A stretch of DNA of 64,000 bases from Tenrec ecaudatus (lineage: Eukaryota; Chordata; Mammalia; Afrosoricida; Tenrecidae): positions 102,296,805 to 102,360,804 of the forward strand of contig NC_134541.1 in NCBI RefSeq assembly GCF_050624435.1, written 5' to 3'. Positions 56,153 to 64,000 of this stretch are shown here, in pieces. The position numbers were made by a program, and so were the translations under genes. The stretch's first letter is position 1. Each line of letters starts with the position of its first letter. The notes below the pieces were generated by a model. It was not told where the DNA came from and did not search any database. It worked only from the letters and a program-made list of their open reading frames with translations.

Positions 56153-57350
56153 AATTGCGGTCTTTGAAGGCAGACGTTCTTCATGGGGTAAGCAAAAATG
56201 TTGTTTGATTTAAAGAAGACATTAAGATTCCAAGGGATTTTTTTTGGTTTAATGTTTAAATATTATCTCTAAGCAATAGATTTGGGAATCTAGTCAGCTC
56301 CAATAGATCCATGAAGTCTGGATCCCATAGGACTTAAAGGAGCAGCCCTTTTCTGCCAGGCAGGGTGGCTACGGCCATGGGTATAGTTAAGATTAAGATG
56401 GTTGAGGGTGGAATGGAAACCTGACTTGTTTTTCCAGGTGAAATTGATGGTCCCAGGCTACAGATTACACTTGAGGGGTCAAGAAGAAGAAGGCACCTTG
56501 CAGGAAGGGGGGTGGGGGTGGATGGCTTCCGAGTTCACGTGGAAAGGTCATTGGCTGGTGGACCACCTGCTGCATCTGGCCCAGAGATGGGCATTGTTTC
56601 ACCCATGCAGGTATTTAAAATACCCGCTCATGAATGTCATCACTGAAAATTTCACCACAGGCTCCTGGCTTCCTCTCATTTTCCATCTAACCACGTTCAC
56701 ACACATATCGGTGAGCTCAGTGCATGGCCTTTGCGGGTGCTGGCGATTGGGGTTCCTGATGAGAAGGTTTTTTAATTCTTATCTTAACGATGACCAGCCA
56801 TGCAGTCAGTGCTAAGGGGTTAAACATAGCTCTTCAAAAGGGGAAGGGTCGCTTCATCTACACGTCCTCATCAAGGGACAAGTGACGTCTTTTCTGTTGG
56901 AAAGAGTTGGTTCCAGCTGCAGGTAAGGGAACACACATTTGTGACCAATACAGGTGCCAACTGTCCAGACATTTCGTTATTTTTTTTAACAAGACGCTTC
57001 GGGTCTGGTTCAGTGAGGGTTTCAGAAACCCACCACGAACCCAGGTCTTTTCCAGTCTCTATCTGTATTTTATTTTTTTTCCCTAAAAACTTGTTTGTTG
57101 TGCCATGGGAGTGAGCATTCACAGCACCTCAGTTCTCTGTTCAGTGACGCGTGCACGTCGTCTCATGACACCAGGAATAGCACTTTCCTGCCCCCGCCGC
57201 CCCCCTGCGTTTCCTTTCCCATGAGTCTTTCGTTCCTCTCTATTCCTGTCTTCAGAGCTGGTCCCTGGGACAAACGCTGCCCTTCGAATGATGGGGGGTT
57301 GATTGTTCTACGGCGTGTATACCGCCCGGCTGCTCCTGCTCACCTGTGAC
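56153..57350. other. No recognised feature
   Basis: Intronic sequence. The 137-codon frame at 56402-56815 has no recognisable domain. Confidence 0.5.
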
Positions 57351-57531
57351 CCAGACTCACCGCCATCAAGTCAGTTCACAGAGTAGGATGCCCTCGTGAC
57401 TTTCTGTGGCTGTCAATCTGTACAGGAGCCAAAATCCTCTTGCTTCCCCTGTGCAACATCCGGTGGGTGTGAACTGCTGGCCTGGTACTTACCAACCCAG
57501 CGAGGAGCTCACGAGGCCACCAGGGCTCCCT
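57351..57531 (-). mobile_element. AfroSINE, minus strand
   Basis: CACCGCCATCAAGTCAGTTC, GGTGGGTGTGAACTGCTGGC and AGGCCACCAGGGCTCCC. Confidence 0.8.
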
Positions 57532-57939
57532 GTTCACCGGACAGGCCTGTCTATTGCATGGCTGCAATGCACAGCATGGTAAGTTTGGTTCCAGGCTTGA
57601 AGGGTGACTCTACCTTTCTTAGCACCTGGCTCTTCACTCACGATATGGCTCCAGACATCCTCTCCCATCTTGACATTCAAAATCGGAAGAAGTGGGTAAA
57701 CACAGGTTTTCCTCAAGGGTTTCTATCCTTCCACTGGGCAAGAGGGCTTCAGAAAGTTCGTGGGGTGAAATTCCATCAGCTTTTAATTCCGTGGACCCGC
57801 GATTTTTTGCACCCCCCCATTTGTATTTCCGAAAATCTCCCTGTCCCCCTGTGTGCCTCCCCTTCCATCTCTTGGACCCAGTCCTGGAATAATCATTGGC
57901 CGAAGTGGCCTGTTGAGCGTCCTCCTCTCTAAGGATGGG
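57532..57939. other. No recognised feature
   Basis: Intronic; overlapping frames run into SINE sequence. Confidence 0.5.
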
Positions 57940-58245
57940 GCGGCCTGGTGGCGTAGTAGCTTAAGGTGTTGGGCTCCCCGCTGCAGCGCTAGCAGTTTGG
58001 CTTTCCCAGCACCTCCTGGGAAGAAAGACGTGGTGTTCTGCTCCCGTCTGTTCTGTGGGGGGCAGGGCCGGCTGCAGTTTGGGCGCAGCTCTGAGAGCAG
58101 CGCCCCCGGCTGGCGTGCGCCCAGGGAGGGGTTTCGGGAGCCAAGGCCAGAGATAGTACCCATGCCCATGGTGACACAGCCGCAGTTCTGCCTGCACGCA
58201 CACGGGGTCAGAATGGACCGCCCACCCCCAACGGCAGTGATTGAC
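57940..58245 (+). mobile_element. AfroSINE, plus strand, with extra internal sequence
   Basis: Head GGCCTGGTGGCGTAGTAGCT, middle GAAAGACGTGGTGTTCTGCT, and tail CGGGGTCAGAATGGACCGC. About 110 bases of GC-rich, non-SINE sequence (58060-58170) lie between middle and tail. Confidence 0.6.
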
Positions 58246-58624
58246 AGATTGAAAACGGATGCCCAGAAGCCATTCAGTTAACACTTAAAACTGATGGACA
58301 CACTGGTATTTCCCACCCATCTTAAAGAGGGTCGCCTAAACTGGTCAGGAAGAGTAGACGGGCATTGACCAAGATGGATGGGGACAGAGGAAGGGCCTCT
58401 GGGCTGGGCAGAAGCAGAGAAATGGAGGTGGGTCTCAGAAGGGCCCCCTGTGGCAGCTGGACCCCAAGGGTGCACTCTTCATCTTTTTGTAGCTGTTGTG
58501 TGCCTGGTGACAGGAGTGAGGCTGGCGGGGGTGGGGGGGTGACCCTAAGGAGGAGTGCCCCCCTCTGGTGGACCTTTGTGGGGTGCTGTGTAGTGACTGT
58601 CAGGGGTGGAGGGCAGGAAGTAGC
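58246..58624. other. No recognised feature
   Basis: Intronic sequence upstream of the SPIN-like element. Confidence 0.5.
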
Positions 58625-58632
58625 ATCTAGAA

Positions 58633-58833
58633 CAGTGGTTTCCAACCTGTGGATTGCAACCCCTTTGGGGGTTGAACGACCCTTTTATGACCTTTCACAG
58701 GGGTTGCCTGATTCATAACAGTAGCAAATTTACAGTAATGAAATAGCAAGGAAATAATGTTATGGTTGGGGGTCACCACAATATGAGGGACTGCATGAAA
58801 GGGTGGTGGCATGAGGGAGATCGAGAACCGCTG
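58633..58833 (+). mobile_element. SPIN-like hAT MITE, 201 bp, with target duplication
   Basis: Ends CAGTGGTTTCCAACC and GATCGAGAACCGCTG are imperfect inverted repeats. The flanking octamers ATCTAGAA (58625-58632) and GTCTAGAA (58834-58841) match at 7 of 8 positions, as expected for a hAT target-site duplication. It lies in GRIN2A intron 2. Confidence 0.8.
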
Positions 58834-58841
58834 GTCTAGAA

Positions 58842-59894
58842 CCATCAGTGTGATTGTTTGAGCTCTCTTCCTTGGTTTAGATGAAAGTTAAGGAGAGACT
58901 GTTCCCTGCAGTGTGGATGGATTCTGTTTCCTGCTGTTCCTGCGCCTGTCCCCGCTCCCTCCCCAGGTTCCCCTCTGCCATTGCCCTCTCTCCTGCCTCT
59001 GTCTGCCTTCCCAACTCTTTGAGGGGAAGATGCTGGCCTTTGGTAGTTCTTTTTATTTTGTGCTGTTCTTCCTAAATTTCCAAGTAGTCTCTGACAGCTG
59101 GGACCACCAGTAGAAATTTCTCAGTGTCTCCCCCACTCCCCCCACCAATCCCCTCTACAAGTGGAGCCCAGGGCACATGCCATCAGTGTGAGTCTGGCTC
59201 CTTTGTGTATGAGCACCTGATGCTGCCTGGCCCTGTGCCATCCACCAGCCAGTAGGCAAGCTTGAGCCCCTTAGCCTGGGTCCATAGGTCCCAGTACAGA
59301 AGACTGCCACGTGGCACAGAGCGGGGAGTGTCTGTGGGGTGGGAGAGTAGGGAGGTGCTGGCCATCCGGCCCGAGCGGCGGGAGCTCTGGGCTGGCACGG
59401 TTCGACTGGGTCGGCTCTCAGGCCCTTTCGCACTCAGGCGGCAGCTCTCAAATCCTCGATGACTGTTATTAGTGCCGTGAATCCTGAGGCCCTGGTGCAT
59501 TGGGCCTCGGTTTGGGCTGAAAACTGGCATCTTGACTTTCTCCAAGTGTGTGAGTAATTCCATATCAGTGTGTGCAGCAGGGGGGAGAGCTGCATGCTCC
59601 CTGCATCCTCATCCCGCATCTCCAAAAGGCTTCATGTCCTCCAGATCAAGTATGTTTGAAACGCAGGGACCTGTGTGTGTATCATCAAATCCCCCTCCCG
59701 CTCTCCCCCAGCCTGCCCCACCCTCTCTCACACACACACACACACACACATACACAAATACAAACATAAATAAGTAGGTCAGCCAGCGTCATGTTTACTA
59801 GTGGGAATGTTTTTTGGCTAAGAAGTGCATCTACTGAAGACAACGTTTAGCTTAATTGCCAGAGATTTTGACAAGCGGTGTTTTGGTCATCCCG
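58842..59894. other. No gene; CA microsatellite
   Basis: Intronic; only the CA repeat at 59728. Confidence 0.5.
59728..59750. repeat. (CA)n microsatellite
   Basis: A CA run of about 23 bases. Confidence 0.85.
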
Positions 59895-59975
59895 GCCAGC
59901 GACGAACCGGGCAGTGCTTGCTCTGTGCCACCACAGGCCCACGAGGAGTCAGAACGGACTTGGTGGCACTGCCCC
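59895..59975 (+). mobile_element. RTE 3' tail fragment
   Basis: GAACCGGGCAGTGCTTGCTC, then GGAGTCAGAACGGACTTGG, are the last part of the RTE 3' end. Confidence 0.5.
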
Positions 59976-61026
59976 GCCACAGCAGCAGTGAGGTCTGTCC
60001 TCCTTGGCGCATGCATCGGCCGGCCGTACGTTGTATGGCAGATCTCTGATGTTTCAGTTGTCACATTCCGCACCTGCTGTGTCTCGACTCCCCTGTGTGT
60101 GGAACGTTTGCTTCGAGCAGGCACCGTGCTGGGTCCCAGCCCTTTGTTCACTGACTCCTGCTCCCTGCTACTTCCAAGGAAAACAGACTGGAATTGCTCT
60201 GTGTTTCTATCCACATTTAACACCATGCCGTATCAACGGCAATACATGTATTTCATCAAAGGGCGTATTTATTCTGAGATGGGTGATCGTACACAGAAGG
60301 GAACAATCCAGATAAACCCACCAAGCACTCAGGAAGCCCATCTCTTGTCCCGGCTTACCTGCCAGGGAGATGGACATGTGCCCATCAGAAGAGGAAAACA
60401 GAAAAAGAATGGGAATGCCAGTTTATTCTGCATTTGCCATGTTTGTGAAAGTTGGTCTGGTACAAGGATTTTTCCCTACTTTTTAAAATATATCTACACC
60501 TCTGACCTATTTCTCATCTGAAAGAAGTTCATCATTTGCCAGAGGAAACTAAGAGTGTCTATTTCATCCCAGAAAAAGAAAATATGTAAGTCGTGACTTT
60601 TAGAAACTGTGAAGATCTCCAAAGTAGGCCCACTCAAGGGGTGGCCGGTGATCTTGGGGAGTCATGGGCCACATTAGGAATGTCTGGGGCTCAGCGGAGC
60701 CCTCCCTCAGAAGGGTGCATGCCCTTAGCATGCATTTAGGGTTGTATAATTTTAGGGGTTCATGGACTCCCTGGAAGCCATGTATAGACCTTGGAATAGA
60801 TCGATTTCTTGGCTTTTGTGATCTGTACATTTGCAGCCGTCAGTTGAGCCTCTGCTGTGGGCCGGAATGTTCTGTAGGTATACCTGCAATCCGCGAGAGA
60901 CCTCGAAGTAGCTCAGAACCGAGTGGTAGAGACTTGGAGGTAAAGGCAATGAGGCTAACCCCAGCTAGGCCTATGAGGACATCTCTATTTTGGGCGGTAA
61001 AGGAGCGCCATGTGGCAGGTGCGTCC
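59976..61026. other. No recognised feature
   Basis: The 221-codon frame crossing 59856-60521 begins in RTE tail sequence and is not a recognisable protein. Confidence 0.5.
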
Positions 61027-61112
61027 GTAAAGAGGTACAGCCTGGGAACCCCCTGGAGGCGGTTCTGCTTCATCTGATAGGTGTTGGGATTAACTCGATG
61101 GCATGCAGCACC
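61027..61112 (+). mobile_element. AfroSINE 3' fragment, plus strand
   Basis: GTACAGCCTGGGAACCCCCT and GGATTAACTCGATGGCATGC. Confidence 0.55.
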
Positions 61113-61299
61113 CACAGCTCCCTCACTGCCTGCCTGGGAGACCTCTTCCAAAGAAGCCCCCATTCCACACTCCCCAAGAAGAAGCGGCTGTACATGCAGC
61201 GCCCAGGGCCGATGCCTCTAGCCAGTGAAAGCCTGTGGCCGTGATGCGACCCCACGGGCGTCAGTCAGGCTTTGCAGCAAAGAGATTTTCCACAGCAGG

Positions 61300-61395
61300 T
61301 TTATTAGACCTTCCCCCACGCACCCTGAGAGGGACTCAAACTGCCAACCTTTTGGGGAGCCCTGGAACTCGCTCACTGCACCACCCAGGAACTCC
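61300..61395 (-). mobile_element. Older AfroSINE head, minus strand
   Basis: GAGGGACTCAAACTGCCAAC and CTCACTGCACCACCCAGGAA. Confidence 0.5.
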
Positions 61396-62396
61396 AGTGT
61401 AATCAGACGGAGGCAGAGGAGTCAGTGTGGAGGTGCCCGAAGGCCAGGGTCCTGTTGTATCCGAGAACACCCGGACAAGAAAAGGTTAGTTGCTGTCATG
61501 TGCCTGGCTGAGGGCTTTGGGCTCTTTCCCTACTCCTCAGTGACACTCTGAAACACTCCCCCGGGTCCCTCTGGACAGCGTCTCACAGGTCAGACACCAG
61601 GCCTTCTACCGACCTCTGCCTCGCCGTCACAGACGGCTGATGTCTCCTGCTCTCTCTTGGCTTCTCCAGAGCAGGGAGCTCAAGGGGGTAGGGGGTGGGG
61701 AGCCTTTGTGGTCTTCTGTCATGTCCGCGGTCTTAGAACTGAATGCAGCGCAACAGACCATAGGGTTTCCAGGCCTCTGCTTTGAAAGCTGACAACATAA
61801 CACAGCTGGTGTTGGTATGGGGAGCCAGGGGAGGAGGCCATGGGCTGTGGGCAGAGGCCTTGGCCCGTCGATGTTTCTTCTCTTTCATATTTTGCCCCTT
61901 CTTCTCCTTTCTGTTTGGCAGCGTGAAAAGGAAGACTTTGATTGGGGACAATCTGCAGCCCGTGCAGTAAGAGAATGAATAGGACATGAGCCCAGATAGC
62001 TACCCCTCAATTGTAGCTGTTATTCACGGGGGGCCATTTCTCACCTATCCATTTTCTCCATCACGCCCTGCCTCCTGCTACCCTACCGGCAGGTGAATTT
62101 AAAGCAAATTCAAGACATCATTGTGTGTTTTTTCCCCTGGTCAACACATGCATCAGTCTATAGCACTGAAAGATGAGGACTTTAAAGGACTCTTTAAAAA
62201 CAAACAAACCCACATAACTTAGGATGTGTCCTTTCTTTTTTCTTCTTCCCATTATGAAAGTAACCCAAAGAAAGCATGCTTAAGGATTTGTGAGGTTCAG
62301 AGAAGTCTAAAGAAAAGGAAAATCGCCTTTCATCTCACTACCCGTTGAACCTGTGAGGAGTATTCTGATCTGATTTCCTTCTTGTCTCTTCTCTTA
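61396..62396. other. No recognised feature
   Basis: Intronic sequence between an old SINE and the row of three SINEs. Confidence 0.5.
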
Positions 62397-62566
62397 GAAG
62401 CCCCGGTGGCTCAGTGGGCTATGTGTTGGGCTGCTAACCACAAGGTCAGTGGTTCAAAGATAGGTGAGGCTATAAAGATTCACAGTCTCAGACACCTACA
62501 GGGGCAGTTCTGCTCTGTCCCATAGGATTGTTATCAGTTGCAATAGACTTGGTAGCAGTGAGAGTT
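62397..62566 (+). mobile_element. AfroSINE 1 of a row of three, plus strand
   Basis: GAAGCCCCGGTGGCTCAGTG, CAAGGTCAGTGGTTCAAAG, and the tail AATAGACTTGGTAGCAGTGA. Similar TCTCTTAGAAG and CTCTAAGAAG flank it, perhaps a target duplication. Confidence 0.8.
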
Positions 62567-62582
62567 TGGATTCTCTCCTCTA

Positions 62583-62775
62583 AGAAGTCCTGGTGGCTCA
62601 ATGTTTATGAATTGGGCTACTAGTCTAAAGGTTAGCAGTTCAAAACCACCAGCCACTCTTCAGGGAACAATGGGCTTTCTACTTCCATAAAGAGTTGGTC
62701 TCAGAAACTCGTAGGGACAGTTCTACCCTGTCCTACAGGGTGGCCATGAGTCATCCTCAACAGTGAGTTTGGGTG
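62583..62775 (+). mobile_element. AfroSINE 2 of a row of three, plus strand
   Basis: AGAAGTCCTGGTGGCTCAAT, GTTAGCAGTTCAAAACCACC and TTCTACCCTGTCCTACAGGG. Confidence 0.8.
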
Positions 62776-62930
62776 ATGCTGCTGTGGAAGCACTAGACTA
62801 CTCCCACAAGGTCAGCTGTTCAAACCCACTACCTTTCCTTGGGAGAACTTGGAGGCTGCTCCTCCCATAAAGATTTACAGCCTTAGAGACCCTCTATAGG
62901 GTCACAAGGACTCAGAATGTGCTTTCCAAA
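62776..62930 (+). mobile_element. AfroSINE 3 of a row of three, plus strand
   Basis: GGTCAGCTGTTCAAACCCAC, CATAAAGATTTACAGCCTTA and CTATAGGGTCACAAGGACTC. Head shortened. Confidence 0.75.
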
Positions 62931-63239
62931 CCCAGACTGATACATATAAGCATTGACCTATATAAGTACACATATGCAATCTTCTCTCCATATGCAGATG
63001 TCCACGCGACCTATAATGTCACGTGCAACCTTTGATTTCCTTCACATTTCTTCATGAGCTCTACAGGTGATTTGCATGTTTATTGGCTGCCCTCTCCATT
63101 CTGGGGCGACATCCTGATTCCTTAACTATGGAGACTTGGTCCACCCTCAGTGTGGCTGTGAGAAAGAGCAGTGAAACAGCTCAGCGGTGGAAGGTGGCTT
63201 TTGCCGAGAGCTTCTTCCCCCCATCATTGTGCCCCCACC
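62931..63239. other. No recognised feature
   Basis: Intronic spacer between SINEs. Confidence 0.5.
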
Positions 63240-63427
63240 CTGCCGTCCACTCCCTTGCCACTCCCAGCGACCTTCTATGGCACAGAGAACTACTCCATAG
63301 GGCTTTCTGAGCCTGTGAATCTTTATGGGAACCCAAAGCCTCATTTTTATGCTGTAGAGCAGCTGGTAGGGTTGAACTGTTGACTTTGAGGTTAGGTTAG
63401 CAGTCAGTGTGTAACTAGGGCTCCTAG
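63240..63427 (-). mobile_element. AfroSINE, minus strand
   Basis: CTTGCCACTCCCAGCGACCT, GAGCAGCTGGTAGGGTTGAA and GTGTAACTAGGGCTCCTAGG. Confidence 0.75.
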
Positions 63428-63558
63428 GCCACTGTGCATGAAGCATTTGAAGGTCTGTGATATAATCAGAATGTCCAGACCATTGGATGCATCCAATAGA
63501 CCTGCTGTCATCAGCCACTCCCGGCTCGTAGAGAGCCTGCCGGACACAGTGCAATGAG

Positions 63559-63702
63559 CCTCGTGTGGTTCTGAAAGCTGTCGTCAGTCATCACGGGAGC
63601 CGACGGCCACTTCTTCCTCCCACAGAGCCGCTGGGGGGTTTGAACTGCTGACCCTTCATTGAGCAGCGCAGCCCTTTACCGCGGTGCCACTAGGGCTCCT
63701 TG
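63559..63702 (-). mobile_element. AfroSINE, minus strand, partial
   Basis: GGGGTTTGAACTGCTGACCC, then GAGCAGCGCAGCCCTTTACC and CACTAGGGCTCCTT. The tail side is poorly matched. Confidence 0.65.
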
Positions 63703-64000
63703 GCACCACCGTTGCTGTATCTCCAGTCCCTTTGTCACCTCGGCGGAGCTGCATCACGCAGAACACAAAGATAATTGGCCAGATGGCATGCGCTCTCTCC
63801 TTGTTTTCGTTTGCATGTCTTGCCTGCCGACTGCCGTGGGTGACATTTTCCTGAAGTCACTCACACTTTTGTCTTCCCTCAGTGTTACCTGTCTTAATCT
63901 CTCCGTAACTTCTCCGTGTGTGCAACGGGGAAACCTCCCGCATGATGGATTTCAATATCAAGTATGGCAAAGTAAATGTGAATTTCTCAAAAATTATATA
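63703..64000. other. No recognised feature
   Basis: The window ends within GRIN2A intron 2. Confidence 0.5.

Noticed and set aside
59856-60521. 221-codon plus-strand frame
   Set aside because: It starts in RTE tail sequence, and the rest has no recognisable protein features.

Overview
This window is mammalian nuclear DNA with one recognisable gene. The organism is most likely an afrotherian, and within Afrotheria a tenrec such as Echinops. Three things point that way. More than fifty tRNA-derived SINE copies of the AfroSINE type are scattered through it. There are many fragments of an RTE/BovB-type LINE, and several 3' ends of an afrotherian L1. There are also three copies of a short hAT transposon whose ends match the SPIN family, which is known in tenrecs but not in elephants. 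The species call rests on recalled repeat consensus sequences, not on a database search.

Layout. Positions 1-43,000 look intergenic: layered SINE, RTE, L1, LTR, MIR/L2 and hAT relics separated by unremarkable sequence, with no protein-coding gene I can support. About 43,000-45,250 is a CpG island holding the presumed promoter and non-coding first exon of GRIN2A, with a strong splice donor after 44005. The first coding exon runs from an acceptor at 46134/46135 to a donor at 46566/46567. It encodes residues 1-138 of the NMDA-receptor subunit GluN2A: the signal peptide and the start of the amino-terminal domain. From 46567 to the end of the window is the next intron, again rich in SINEs. The remaining exons lie beyond the window on the + strand.

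The repeats show a readable order of events. A solo LTR sits inside a SINE, an L1 sits inside another SINE, and a 5'-truncated L1 with two consecutive 3' tails is bounded by a 17-bp target-site duplication. An LTR is flanked by a roughly 225-bp duplication of L1 sequence. The SINEs and the RTE share the same 3' tail, which fits the SINE borrowing the RTE machinery. I found no CRISPR array, operon, phage or other undescribed functional system. The most notable items are the SPIN-like elements, the upstream ORFs of GRIN2A, and one candidate conserved non-coding block near 18.7 kb.
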